Below, piece after piece: positions 50,649 to 59,459 of a stretch of DNA of 64,000 nucleotides. This DNA is from CBFHSF01 sp965661055 (GTDB lineage: Bacteria > Bacteroidota > Bacteroidia > Flavobacteriales > Schleiferiaceae). The translations under genes and the position numbers were made by a program. Where the stretch lies: the NCBI GenBank assembly GCA_965661055.1, contig CBFICS010000009.1, positions 13,752 to 77,751 of the forward strand. The letters are read 5' to 3'. The notes under the pieces were generated by a model that worked only from the letters and a program-made list of their open reading frames with translations, was not told the DNA's origin and did not search any database. How positions within the stretch are numbered: the stretch's first letter is position 1; every line of letters begins with the position of its first letter.

Positions 50649-51266
50649 ATGAATAAATTATCTACCCCGATTTCTATCATTGCATTAACAGGTGTTATTG
50701 CATTGTTTATTATGCACCTTTCTAAAGGTAGCGGCGAAATGGAATCATTTGAAACTAGTGATGTGGTAAAAGCTGAGCTTTCTCAACAGGTTGGCGTGGT
50801 TAATCTAGACACCCTTGTGGGGATCTATGAGAGACACAAAAAACTAGAAGCAGAATTCGAAAATTCAGCACAAAAATCTGAATTGAAGATAAAGGCTAGA
50901 CAAACAGAAATTGAAAAAGATTTTGAAGTCTATTCTAGAATGGCAGCCAAAATGACTCCACAAGAAAGACAAGAAGCAGAATTAGACTTGCAAAGAATTC
51001 AACAGCAATTCCAAATGATGTCTCAGTCTGAGCAACAAAAATTGATGGAGATGCAAAGGGAGTTGACTCTTTCTTTAAAAGAAGACCTCAACAAGGCCAT
51101 TGACAAAGTTCAGAAAGAAAAAAACCTTCAGCTAGTAATAACCCAAGAAGCTTCTGGAAACGTTTTGTTTTCGAGTAAATCACTTGACATTACTCAATTG
51201 GTAGGAAAGTACCTAAATGAAGAATACCAAAAGGAAAAAGAAGGTGAAAAGGAAACTGATAAATAG
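50649..51266 (+). CDS. Skp/OmpH-like periplasmic chaperone with membrane anchor
   Basis: 205 residues. An N-terminal membrane segment (PISIIALTGVIALFIMHL) is followed by VGVVNLDTLVGIYERHKKLE, the start of the OmpH domain, and a long coiled coil (about 60-155, rich in Gln/Glu/Lys), with the closing strand LQLVITQEASGNVLF. It probably escorts outer membrane proteins through the periplasm. It lies 9 bases after hutU on the same strand, and its end overlaps the next lipoprotein gene. Confidence 0.88.
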   Translation: MNKLSTPISIIALTGVIALFIMHLSKGSGEMESFETSDVVKAELSQQVGVVNLDTLVGIYERHKKLEAEFENSAQKSELKIKARQTEIEKDFEVYSRMAAKMTPQERQEAELDLQRIQQQFQMMSQSEQQKLMEMQRELTLSLKEDLNKAIDKVQKEKNLQLVITQEASGNVLFSSKSLDITQLVGKYLNEEYQKEKEGEKETDK

Positions 51267-51672
51267 TTTTTCAAAAACAAGTACAACCGTCATGGCTTTT
51301 GCCATGATGGTTTTTTCAATGGCTAGCTGTCAAAAGGACGTTGAAGAATTTGACGTAAGACTAGACTGGGTTGGTTCTTGGACCTGTAATGAAGTAACCG
51401 GTAACTTTGCACCGCAAGTTTACCAAGTAGAAATTTCTGAATATGGCAGTGGCGATCAGGTTTCTGTGACGGGTTTATATGGGCAGGGCAACCAATTTGT
51501 AGTTTACGCCAATGTCACTTCAAAATCAATAACCATTCCGTTTCAAACCGTAGACGCCATCAACATATCAGGTTCTGGAACAATAAACAACGACTTAGAT
51601 TACATTACGTTTACTTTGACCGTCAATGACGGGTCAGGTAATGATAATGTATCTGGTTTTATGGAACGTTAA
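51217..51672 (+). CDS. Small lipoprotein, unknown function
   Basis: 151 residues from ATG 51217. The N-terminus is very basic (about 9 Lys/Arg) and then hydrophobic (MAFAMMVFSMASC), with a lipobox-like MASC. The mature part looks beta-rich and lipocalin-like (VGSWTCNEVTG, then alternating strands) and is about 115 residues. The start is uncertain: GTG 51244 or ATG 51292 would shorten it, and the first choice overlaps the Skp-like gene by 50 bases. It resembles the 1141 lipoprotein in general plan. The stop overlaps the convergent permease by 4 bases (TTAA). Confidence 0.72.
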   Translation: MKNTKRKKKVKRKLINSFSKTSTTVMAFAMMVFSMASCQKDVEEFDVRLDWVGSWTCNEVTGNFAPQVYQVEISEYGSGDQVSVTGLYGQGNQFVVYANVTSKSITIPFQTVDAINISGSGTINNDLDYITFTLTVNDGSGNDNVSGFMER

Positions 51673-52925
51673 AGCTTTCCTTTGTATTGATAGCCTAGGC
51701 TAGACACCTTATCTTCTACCGCTTTATAATCGATATTTTCTCCTTTAATACTTACTTCTCCTGAACTAAGGTCCACCTCTACTTCTTCAATAAAAGGAAG
51801 TGATTTTAAATTGTTTTCTACAGAGGCCTTGCAATGGTTACAAGTCATTCCTCCAACTTTTATTTGAGTGTTCATTTTAGAAATTTTTGAATCGTGTTTG
51901 TGGTGATCTCTTTTCGTTCCAAACCATTTTTTAAAATAAATATTCACGATTAATACTAACAAAATTCCTGAGCTGGTCCATTGAAGCCATTCGGGAATAA
52001 CGTGAGAGGCATGGTGATCTGCAGAATGTGGATTTAATATTTCAAACCAAGAAGCAGGAAGCACCAAATCAATGAAACTTCCGGCCAAAAGAGACATCCC
52101 AATAATGCTTATTAGATAAGCATATAAAGGTTTCTTTCCAATTGACTTTCCGATAACGGCGATAGTTCCCGCATTCGTGGCAGGACCCGCCATCAAAAAG
52201 ACAAATGCAGCCCCGGGCGACAATCCCTTTAGCATTAAGGCAGCAGCAATAGGCACAGATCCAGTAGCACAAACATACATGGGAATACTGGCCAATAAAA
52301 TCACCAACATACTAAGCCATGAATTGGTCAAATATTGAGTAAAAAAATCATCGGGAACGAGCGTGGTAATCAAAGCAGCAATTACTAAACCTATGACCAA
52401 CCACTTGGCAATATCTTCTAAAAACTCAATAAATGCATACCTAAAAAGCTCAGCCCATTTATTCTTGTACAAAGGTTGTGTGGCCTTATTCTCTATGGGC
52501 TTTGCCGGTTCATTCACCGTAAGTGAGTTTGTAAGAGCTCCTCCAAGTATGCCTGACACAAAAGCTACCACAGGTCGAATTAAGGCAAACGGAAGAGTCA
52601 TCAATGAATAGGTCACCAAAATAGAATCTACTCCTGTTTGTGGGGTAGAAATTAAAAACGAAATACTGGCGCCCTTACTTGATCCGTTGCTGTATAGAGA
52701 CACTCCTGTTGGAATAACCCCACAAGAACACAAGGGCAAAGGGACTCCTAAAAATGCGGCATATACAGCAGATTTCAAATTGGGTTTACCCAACCACTGC
52801 GTCATTTTGCCCGGGGGCAAAAACACATGTAGGCATCCTGCAATGAAAAATCCCAAGAGCAGATAAGGAGACATTTCATTGAAAAGCCAAATGAGGTCTA
52901 GAACAAATGATTTTATTATTTCCAT
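51669..52925 (-). CDS. SO_0444-type Cu/Zn-efflux permease fused to a heavy-metal-associated (HMA) domain
   Basis: 418 residues from ATG 52925; an earlier ATG would lie across the terminator hairpin. The permease part (about 1-310) has the PLCSCGVIPTGVSLY motif near 65, the STPQTGVDSILVTY motif near 95, and a repeated GPATNAGT motif in the second half. A His-rich loop (HSADHHASH; KRDHHKHDSK) follows. The C-terminal HMA domain has the metal site GMTCNHC (last about 65 residues). It probably exports Cu or Zn across the inner membrane, with the HMA domain delivering or sensing metal. Confidence 0.9.
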   Translation of the reverse strand: MEIIKSFVLDLIWLFNEMSPYLLLGFFIAGCLHVFLPPGKMTQWLGKPNLKSAVYAAFLGVPLPLCSCGVIPTGVSLYSNGSSKGASISFLISTPQTGVDSILVTYSLMTLPFALIRPVVAFVSGILGGALTNSLTVNEPAKPIENKATQPLYKNKWAELFRYAFIEFLEDIAKWLVIGLVIAALITTLVPDDFFTQYLTNSWLSMLVILLASIPMYVCATGSVPIAAALMLKGLSPGAAFVFLMAGPATNAGTIAVIGKSIGKKPLYAYLISIIGMSLLAGSFIDLVLPASWFEILNPHSADHHASHVIPEWLQWTSSGILLVLIVNIYFKKWFGTKRDHHKHDSKISKMNTQIKVGGMTCNHCKASVENNLKSLPFIEEVEVDLSSGEVSIKGENIDYKAVEDKVSSLGYQYKGKL

Positions 52926-52931
52926 AATAGA

Positions 52932-52962
52932 AAAAAACCACTTCAAAAAGAAGTGGTTTTTT
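52932..52962 (-). terminator. Intrinsic terminator of the acyl-CoA dehydrogenase gene
   Basis: A 7-bp stem CCACTTC/GAAGTGG (52938-52944 with 52950-52956) is flanked by A6 and T6 runs. It lies 21 bases beyond the stop of the minus-strand dehydrogenase and 7 bases before the next minus-strand ATG. Confidence 0.88.
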
Positions 52963-52982
52963 CAAAGGTATTAGTTTTTCAA

Positions 52983-54125
52983 CTATTCTGAAAGAACACT
53001 TCTAGAAATAACAATTTTCTGAATTTCAGAAGTCCCTTCATAAATCTGAGTAATTTTTGCGTCGCGCATTAAACGCTCTACGTGGTACTCTTTTACAAAG
53101 CCATATCCTCCGTGAACTTGTACCGCCTCTGTGGTTACTTCCATGGCAACTTGAGACGCATACAATTTAGCTTGCGCACTTTCTTTGTCAAATGGCAATC
53201 CTTGATCTTTTAACCAGGCAGCCTTTAAAACCAATGCTCTAGCAGCATCAATTTTTGTACTCATATCTGCCAATTTAAAAGCAATCACTTGGTGATCAGA
53301 AATTGGCTTGCCAAATGATTTTCTTTCCTTAGAATATTTCACAGCCAATTCAAAAGCCCCAGATGCTATACCTAAAGCTTGAGCTGCAATACCAATCCTT
53401 CCCCCAGATAAGACCTTCATGGCAAATTTGAATCCAAATCCATCCTCGCCAATTCTATTTTCTTTAGGAACTTTAACATCTGTAAACATTAAAGAATGGG
53501 TATCACTACCTCTAATTCCTAATTTATCTTCTTTCTTTCCAACAACAAATCCGTCCATTCCTTTTTCAAGAATCAGACAGTTAATTCCTCTGTGCTTTTT
53601 TTCTACGTCGGTTTGAGCAATAACTAGTGCAAATTTTGAAGAGTTACCATTGGTAATCCAATTCTTGGTTCCATTAACCAAATAGTGGTCGCCCATGTCA
53701 ATGGCGGTAGTCTTTTGAGAAGTCGCATCAGAACCCGCTTCAGGCTCAGACAAACAGAAACAACCAATTACCTCACCAGTAGCCATAGGCTTAAGGTATT
53801 TTTGCTTTTGCTCTTCTGTACCAAATTTTTCAAGTCCCCAACAAACCAAAGAGTTGTTCACAGACATTACCACTGAAGCAGAAGCGTCAACCTTTGAAAT
53901 CTCTTCCATGGCTAACACATAAGAAATGGTATCCATACCACCACCGCCGTATTTAGGATCAACCATCATTCCGAGAAAGCCTAGCTCTCCCATTTTCTTT
54001 ATTTGTTCGGTGGGAAACTCTTGTTTGTTATCTCTTTCAATTACACCTGGAAGAAGTTCATTTTGAGCAAAATCTCTTGCTGCGTCTCTAATCATTTTAT
54101 GTTCTTCCGAAAGTTCAAAATTCAT
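52983..54125 (-). CDS. Acyl-CoA dehydrogenase
   Basis: 380 residues, FAD flavoprotein of fatty acid or branched-chain acyl-CoA oxidation. The FAD-binding motif CLSEPEAGSDATSQ lies near 128, WITNG near 160, and the catalytic base Glu is in ITQIYEGTSEIQKIV near 365. The short-chain-type overall length fits butyryl/isovaleryl-CoA dehydrogenases. Transcribed from its own promoter, with a terminator downstream. Confidence 0.96.
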   Translation of the reverse strand: MNFELSEEHKMIRDAARDFAQNELLPGVIERDNKQEFPTEQIKKMGELGFLGMMVDPKYGGGGMDTISYVLAMEEISKVDASASVVMSVNNSLVCWGLEKFGTEEQKQKYLKPMATGEVIGCFCLSEPEAGSDATSQKTTAIDMGDHYLVNGTKNWITNGNSSKFALVIAQTDVEKKHRGINCLILEKGMDGFVVGKKEDKLGIRGSDTHSLMFTDVKVPKENRIGEDGFGFKFAMKVLSGGRIGIAAQALGIASGAFELAVKYSKERKSFGKPISDHQVIAFKLADMSTKIDAARALVLKAAWLKDQGLPFDKESAQAKLYASQVAMEVTTEAVQVHGGYGFVKEYHVERLMRDAKITQIYEGTSEIQKIVISRSVLSE

Positions 54126-54166
54126 GGTATAGGAGATTTATCTTTACTTTACTTTTATCTGGACCA

Positions 54167-54174
54167 CAAAGATA
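54167..54174 (-). promoter_or_regulatory. -7 promoter element of the acyl-CoA dehydrogenase gene
   Basis: On the minus strand this reads TATCTTTG, an exact TAnnTTTG match 41 bases before the ATG. Confidence 0.5.
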
Positions 54175-54183
54175 ATTTTTTTT

Positions 54184-55287
54184 ATGCCAAAAACCTCATA
54201 TTTAATTAGCACAGATTCAATTTCAGAGCGTTATTCTGTTTTGGGGTTAATGTCTGGAACCTCATTAGACGGGCTAGATATTTGCCATGCGGAGTTCTTT
54301 CGTGAAAATTCTCAGTGGAAATTTCAAATTTTAGAGTATCACACCTACCCCATCCCAGAAAAAATCTCAAAGGATATTAATGCCTTCTCTTCTCTTGACC
54401 CAGAACAAATAAAAAACCTAAGCCATGAGTTTGGGGAGTTTTCAGGACATTCAATAATCTCTTTTTTGAAAGAGAAAAACGTGACACACATTGATTTAAT
54501 CGGTGCTCATGGGCATACGCTTTTTCACGATCCTAAAGCAGGAATAACCCTGCAGATTGGCAACGGACCAGAAATTAGAGACCTTACAGGCATTGAAACC
54601 ATTTGTGATTTTAGAACGGCAGATGTAGCACTTGGCGGACAAGGTGCACCTCTAGTTCCCATAGGGGACCATGAATTGTTCTACGATTTTTCAGCCTGTA
54701 TAAACATTGGAGGATTTGCTAATATTTCTTTTGAATCAAGAGGCAAACGGATTGCCTACGACCTTTGTGCAGCCAACTTTGTTATGAATCGATGGGCTGA
54801 AAACATAGGACTTAAATACGATGACCGGGGACTTTTAGCAGAAAGTGGAAATGTGATCACCCCCCTACTCAATGAACTAAATAACCTTGCTTATTATTCT
54901 GAAAGTCCACCAAAATCTCTGGGTAGAGAATGGATTGAAAGCGTTCTTCAGCCTATTTTTCAAAAATACTCAACCGCATCAACTCCTGATCTTTTAGCCA
55001 CTTTTAATCAACACATTGCAACCATTATTGCAGACACCATTGACCAATTTGATGGGCCCGTATTATTTACCGGAGGAGGGGTTTACAACCAGTTTTTGAT
55101 GAAAAACATCAGTAAAAAAACATCAACCAAGGTGGTGATTCCACCCAAAAACTGGATAGAACAAAAGGAAGCTTTAATCTTTGGATTTTTAGCTGTATTG
55201 CGGAAAAGAGGTGAAGTAAACGTTTTATCTTCGGTTACAGGGGCGCAAAAAGATCACTCGTCTGGGGTTATTTGGCCTGCTATTTAG
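54184..55287 (+). CDS. anmK: Anhydro-N-acetylmuramic acid kinase
   Basis: 367 residues. It phosphorylates and opens 1,6-anhydro-MurNAc for cell-wall recycling. The N-terminal phosphate motif VLGLMSGTSLDGLDI is at about 19-33, HGHTLFHDP near 110, the middle DFRTADVALGGQGAPLVPIGD near 150, and the sugar-kinase phosphate-2 motif VLFTGGGVYNQFLM near 293. A long N-terminus (about 15 residues) precedes the family core, so the start could be later, though no better ATG is visible. Confidence 0.95.
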   Translation: MPKTSYLISTDSISERYSVLGLMSGTSLDGLDICHAEFFRENSQWKFQILEYHTYPIPEKISKDINAFSSLDPEQIKNLSHEFGEFSGHSIISFLKEKNVTHIDLIGAHGHTLFHDPKAGITLQIGNGPEIRDLTGIETICDFRTADVALGGQGAPLVPIGDHELFYDFSACINIGGFANISFESRGKRIAYDLCAANFVMNRWAENIGLKYDDRGLLAESGNVITPLLNELNNLAYYSESPPKSLGREWIESVLQPIFQKYSTASTPDLLATFNQHIATIIADTIDQFDGPVLFTGGGVYNQFLMKNISKKTSTKVVIPPKNWIEQKEALIFGFLAVLRKRGEVNVLSSVTGAQKDHSSGVIWPAI

Positions 55288-55309
55288 TGTTTATTTTAAA
55301 GCAATAGAT

Positions 55310-55317
55310 TAATTTTG
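55310..55317 (+). promoter_or_regulatory. -7 promoter element of the amino-acid dehydrogenase gene
   Basis: TAATTTTG, an exact TAnnTTTG match, ends 20 bases before ATG 55338. Confidence 0.5.
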
Positions 55318-55337
55318 CGGCAATCAAAAGAGAAGAC

Positions 55338-56564
55338 ATGTTAGAGCAACTCAAGGCCTACGAGGCAAAACCAGCAGAAATTGTTTTTCATTGGAATGAT
55401 AGCGAAACCGAAGCCGAAGGATGGGTAGTCATAAACTCATTAAGAGGAGGTGCCGCAGGAGGTGGAACGAGAATGAGAAAAGGCCTTACCCAACACGAGG
55501 TATTGTCTTTAGCGAAAACTATGGAAATAAAATTCACCGTGGCAGGACCTGCTATTGGTGGAGCAAAATCAGGAATCAACTTTGATCCTGCAGATCCTCG
55601 TAAAAAAGGAGTTTTAGAAAGATGGTATAAGGCCGTTCGTCCGTTGTTAAAGAACTATTACGGAACCGGTGGCGACATGAACGTTGACCAAAAAACTGAA
55701 GTTATTCCTATCACCTCCTCTTTGGGAATTAACCACCCACAAGAAGGAGTTCTTCAAGGGCACTACCAGCCTTCAGCAGAAGAAAAAGCTACCAAAATAA
55801 AACAACTTCAAGAGGGCGTATCTCTTCAAGTCACTAATACAGATCTTACACCCGACCCAAATTCTACCAACAAAGCGGGTGATTTAATTACGGGTTATGG
55901 GGTGAGTGAATCGGTTAGACATTTCTACAATATTTACGGGGGCTCAGTAGCTGGAAAAAGAGTAATTGTTCAAGGTTGGGGAGTTGTTGCTAGTGCAGCG
56001 GCTTGGTACCTTGCGCAAGCAGGTGCAAAAGTTGTCGGAATCATTGATCGCGTGGGTGGCCTTATCAATACAGAGGGCTTTTCTTTTGAAGAAATTACTA
56101 CCCTATTAAACGACAGAAGCTCTAATTACCTGGAGGCGGATAACATCATGCCTTTTGATGAGATAAATCAAAAAGTGTGGAGTGTTGGTGCTGAAATCTT
56201 TATTCCCGCAGCAGCTTCAAGACTTTTGACTAAAGATCAATTAGACCAAATGATTGACAACGGACTGGAAGTTATTTCGGCTGGTGCGAATGTTCCTTTT
56301 GCTGACAATGAAATTTTCTACGGTCCTATCGCCGCTTACGCGGATGAAAAGGTTAGCTGTATTCCTGATTTTATCAGCAACTGCGGAATGGCTAGGGTTT
56401 TTGGTTACCTAATGCAGTCAGACATTGAACTAACAGACACCGCCATCTTTAAAGACGCTTCTGAAACTATTAAAGGTGCATTAGAAGCAACTCACAAGGT
56501 AAATCAAGACACCAAAAACTTGACAAAAACATCCTATCAAATTGCTCTAAACCAATTGATGTGA
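55338..56564 (+). CDS. Glu/Leu/Phe/Val dehydrogenase family protein
   Basis: 408 residues. The ELFV substrate domain has GGGTRMRKGLTQHEVLSLAK and GPAIGGAKSGINF (the catalytic Lys region) around 40-85, followed by GTGGDMNVDQKTEVI with the catalytic-type Asp. The NAD(P) domain motif VIVQGWGVVASAAAWYLA lies near 213, and VSCIPDFISNCGMARVFGY near 344. The sequence departs from classical glutamate dehydrogenase motifs, so the amino acid substrate is uncertain. Likely ammonia-releasing amino acid oxidation. Own promoter element upstream. Confidence 0.88.
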   Translation: MLEQLKAYEAKPAEIVFHWNDSETEAEGWVVINSLRGGAAGGGTRMRKGLTQHEVLSLAKTMEIKFTVAGPAIGGAKSGINFDPADPRKKGVLERWYKAVRPLLKNYYGTGGDMNVDQKTEVIPITSSLGINHPQEGVLQGHYQPSAEEKATKIKQLQEGVSLQVTNTDLTPDPNSTNKAGDLITGYGVSESVRHFYNIYGGSVAGKRVIVQGWGVVASAAAWYLAQAGAKVVGIIDRVGGLINTEGFSFEEITTLLNDRSSNYLEADNIMPFDEINQKVWSVGAEIFIPAAASRLLTKDQLDQMIDNGLEVISAGANVPFADNEIFYGPIAAYADEKVSCIPDFISNCGMARVFGYLMQSDIELTDTAIFKDASETIKGALEATHKVNQDTKNLTKTSYQIALNQLM

Positions 56565-56580
56565 AAATTAATTCTCAATT

Positions 56581-56602
56581 AAACCTCTATAAACCTCTAT
56601 AA
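56581..56602. repeat. Tandem 10-base repeat upstream of nhaD
   Basis: Two exact copies of AAACCTCTAT (56581-56590, 56591-56600) plus AA lie just upstream of the nhaD -7 element, where the -33 TTG would be expected. Ten-base spacing puts both copies on the same face of the helix. Confidence 0.6.
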
Positions 56603-56604
56603 GG

Positions 56605-56612
56605 TATATTTG
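56605..56612 (+). promoter_or_regulatory. -7 promoter element of nhaD
   Basis: TATATTTG is an exact TAnnTTTG match, 32 bases before ATG 56645, directly behind the tandem repeat. No TTG is seen at -33. Confidence 0.5.
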
Positions 56613-56644
56613 AGGACCTAAAAAATAAACACAAAAAACAAGAG

Positions 56645-58045
56645 ATGTATACATTAATGATCATCATTTTTGTTCTTGGTTATTTAGCAATAGCATTTGA
56701 ACATCAGATACACATTGACAAAGCTGCCTCTGCTCTTATTACTGGAATATTAACCTGGACGGTTTACGTTCTTGGGGCCTACGAAATTGTCGACTTTAAC
56801 TCTATCTCTCACGCCATACTTTCTCTTTTTACAGAGCACGGTATGGACGTAAACCAACAGGGCGAAGTCATATCTCATTACGTCACAGAACATCAACTCT
56901 TTGAGCATTTATCAGAAATCAGCTCTATTCTTTTCTTCCTTATCGGAGCCATGACCATTGTTGAAACGGTAGATGCACATGAAGGGTTTTCTGTAATAAC
57001 AGACAAGATTAAGACGACAAATAAGGTAAAGCTACTTTGGATTATTGGAGTACTTTCTTTCTTCTTCAGCGCTGCTTTAGACAACCTTACTACAAGTATT
57101 GTAATGATTTCTTTGCTAAGAAAATTAGTAGATGATAAAAAAGATCGTTGGATGTATGCGGGTCTGGTAATTATTGCCGCTAACGCGGGAGGTGCATGGT
57201 CGCCAATCGGAGACGTTACCACTACCATGCTTTGGATTGGAGGTCAAGTAACCACTGTAAACATTATTGTTAAACTGTTTATTCCTTCCTTAATCACATT
57301 ACTTATTCCACTTATTTACCTGAGCTTTAAGTTTAAAGGAGAGGTAAAGAGACCTGAATTTGTGAATGATGTCGAACACGACATTGACCCCACCACCAGC
57401 AAAGAGAGAAATACTGTGTTTATTGTTGGGCTCTTAGGACTTTTATTCGTGCCGGTTTTTAAAACATTTACCCACCTACCTCCATTTATGGGAATGATGC
57501 TTTCTCTTGGGGCACTTTGGTTGGTAACTGACATTATGCACCGCTCGAAAAGTTTGAACCAAAAACTTAACTACTCAGTAATCGGGGTGCTTAAGAAAAT
57601 TGATATCGCCTCTGTATTGTTCTTCTTGGGAATTCTTTTGGCCGTAGGTTCACTTCAATCGGCGGGTCACTTAACAGAAATGGCTACCTACCTTGACAAT
57701 AACATTGGTACAGGGACTGAAAAAGGGGTTTACATTGTAGGAACTATTATTGGTCTTCTGTCTTCCATCGTTGATAACGTGCCTTTGGTAGCTGCCTCTA
57801 TGGGGATGTACCCAATAGAAGCTGGATTTTTTGGTCCCGACGGACTTTTCTGGGAATTCCTGGCATACTGTGCAGGTACAGGAGGTTCTGCCCTTATCAT
57901 CGGTTCTGCCGCAGGGGTAGCCGTTATGGGACTAGAAAAAATCACCTTTGGGTGGTATTTGAAAAAAATCAGTCTCTTAGCCCTTATGGGCTACTTTGCA
58001 GGCGCCATTGTATACATCATACAAGAAACTATTTTCCATATATAG
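56645..58045 (+). CDS. nhaD: Sodium/proton antiporter NhaD
   Basis: 466 residues, about 12 hydrophobic segments of the ion-transporter superfamily. The NhaD-specific stretches are seen: FFSAALDNLTTSIVMISLLR near 140 and GGAWSPIGDVTTTMLWIGGQ near 180, with SIVDNVPLVAASMGMYP near 378 carrying the mirrored Asp-Asn. It exchanges Na+ or Li+ for H+, fitting a marine or brackish habitat. Monocistronic, ending in a terminator. Confidence 0.94.
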   Translation: MYTLMIIIFVLGYLAIAFEHQIHIDKAASALITGILTWTVYVLGAYEIVDFNSISHAILSLFTEHGMDVNQQGEVISHYVTEHQLFEHLSEISSILFFLIGAMTIVETVDAHEGFSVITDKIKTTNKVKLLWIIGVLSFFFSAALDNLTTSIVMISLLRKLVDDKKDRWMYAGLVIIAANAGGAWSPIGDVTTTMLWIGGQVTTVNIIVKLFIPSLITLLIPLIYLSFKFKGEVKRPEFVNDVEHDIDPTTSKERNTVFIVGLLGLLFVPVFKTFTHLPPFMGMMLSLGALWLVTDIMHRSKSLNQKLNYSVIGVLKKIDIASVLFFLGILLAVGSLQSAGHLTEMATYLDNNIGTGTEKGVYIVGTIIGLLSSIVDNVPLVAASMGMYPIEAGFFGPDGLFWEFLAYCAGTGGSALIIGSAAGVAVMGLEKITFGWYLKKISLLALMGYFAGAIVYIIQETIFHI

Positions 58046-58078
58046 AAAATTATAATTCTTCCGCTTAAGCGGGAAATT

Positions 58079-58108
58079 AAAAGCACTCCAATTTGGGGTG
58101 CTTTTTTT
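58079..58108 (+). terminator. Intrinsic terminator of nhaD
   Basis: A 10-bp stem (58081-58090 with 58094-58103, two G-T pairs) has a three-base loop and a T run. An imperfect palindrome precedes it at 58059-58075. Confidence 0.85.
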
Positions 58109-58346
58109 ATTAGCGATGGTGGAATGAAGTGAACAAGGGAACAGGATTAACTATTTCTGGTCGTGATATTGACTTTTCGCATGGTTGTTCCCCTAAAACC
58201 TATTAAAAACCAATTGTTAATATTTATAAGTACTATTCCTAAAGTAGATGTGATAATTGAATAAGTTTGATTGTCCCACATTACACAATATTAGTCCCGT
58301 AATTGGGTTGTTCTAGTAACACAAACATTAAACATAACAGAAAAAC
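58109..58346. other. Intergenic region, 238 bases, before exbB
   Basis: No open frame or exact TAnnTTTG element is seen. It holds a weak inverted repeat (GGGAACA at 58137-58143 with TGTTCCC at 58186-58192) and a short CCC/GGG palindrome near 58293-58304. It presumably contains the exbB operon promoter, which I cannot point to. Confidence 0.5.
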
Positions 58347-59054
58347 ATGCGTCCATTTCTTCAATTAACAATGAACCAGCAAGCAGAAGGCGTTGAAGGT
58401 TTAACCGAAGAGCCCGTAGCAAAAACCCTATCTATCATGGAGCTTATTACCAGTGGAGGTATTGGTGGTATGATTATTATGGGAGTGCTATTTATTCTTT
58501 CTATCATAGCCGTTTACATTTTCTGGGAAAGATTTCAGGCCATCAAAAAAGCGAACAAACTAGACCAAAACTTTATGAACCACATCAAAGACGACGTGGT
58601 AAACGGCAAGTTAGAAGCCGCTAGAAGCTTGTGCAAAACAACCGATCACCCCATTGCTAGAATGGTGGGTAAAGGTGTAGATAGAATCGGTAAACCCTTG
58701 ACAGACATTGCCGCAAGTATTGAAAACCAAGGGAAAATCGAGGTTCAAAAAATGGAAAAAAGCTTGCCCATTTTAGCGACCATTTCCGGTGGTGCTCCTA
58801 TGATTGGATTCTTAGGTACCGTAATCGGAATGATTTTGGCCTTCCAAGAAATGGCGGCTGCCGGCGGACAAGTAGACGTAAGTGTATTAGCAGAAGGTAT
58901 CTACACCGCAATGACCACCACCGTTGCAGGACTTGCCGTAGGTATTGTAGCCTATTTTGGATATAACTACTTGGTCGCTAGAATTGATAATTTGATTTAC
59001 CAAATAGAAGTAAGTGCAACTGAATTCTTGGATTTGCTACACGAACCTATTTAA
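58347..59054 (+). CDS. exbB: MotA/TolQ/ExbB proton channel family protein
   Basis: 235 residues with three membrane segments (about 34-60, 142-168, 184-210), the ExbB layout. The conserved GGAPMIGFLGTVIGMILAFQ and the following YTAMTTTVAGLAVGIVAY form the proton-channel helices. With ExbD it uses the proton gradient to drive TonB. It lies in the order exbB-exbD-tonB on one strand with gaps of 9 and 3 bases. Confidence 0.95.
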   Translation: MRPFLQLTMNQQAEGVEGLTEEPVAKTLSIMELITSGGIGGMIIMGVLFILSIIAVYIFWERFQAIKKANKLDQNFMNHIKDDVVNGKLEAARSLCKTTDHPIARMVGKGVDRIGKPLTDIAASIENQGKIEVQKMEKSLPILATISGGAPMIGFLGTVIGMILAFQEMAAAGGQVDVSVLAEGIYTAMTTTVAGLAVGIVAYFGYNYLVARIDNLIYQIEVSATEFLDLLHEPI

Positions 59055-59063
59055 TCGGTAACT

Positions 59064-59456
59064 ATGAATTTAAAATCGAGAAGTAAAGTAAGCGCAGAAT
59101 TCTCTATGTCGTCAATGACCGACTTAGTGTTCTTATTGCTTATATTTTTTATGCTCACTTCTACTTTGGTTACCACCTCAGCTCTTGATGTCGTTTTACC
59201 TAAAAGCAAAGCTCAGACGGTAAAAAAACAAGATGTACAGGTAACCATAAGTAAAGACCTTCAATTTTCTCTAGATGGCGACATCATCAGTGAATCTGCC
59301 CTAGAAGCGGCATTGATGAACAAGCTTAAAGGAATTGATCAAGGGGTGGTAATTTTACGTGCAGATGAATCTGTTCCTACCGGTAAGGTGGTAAAGGTGA
59401 TGGACATTGCCTATAGAAACAGAATTAAAATGGTCTTGGCCACAGATCCTTCTTAA
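59064..59456 (+). CDS. exbD: ExbD/TolR-family biopolymer transport protein
   Basis: 130 residues. One membrane segment (FSMSSMTDLVFLLLIFFML) holds the proton-relay Asp in MTDLVF (about residue 16). A periplasmic domain follows, with VILRADESVPTGKVVKVMDI. Partner of the ExbB above. Confidence 0.94.
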   Translation: MNLKSRSKVSAEFSMSSMTDLVFLLLIFFMLTSTLVTTSALDVVLPKSKAQTVKKQDVQVTISKDLQFSLDGDIISESALEAALMNKLKGIDQGVVILRADESVPTGKVVKVMDIAYRNRIKMVLATDPS

Positions 59457-59459
59457 ATT

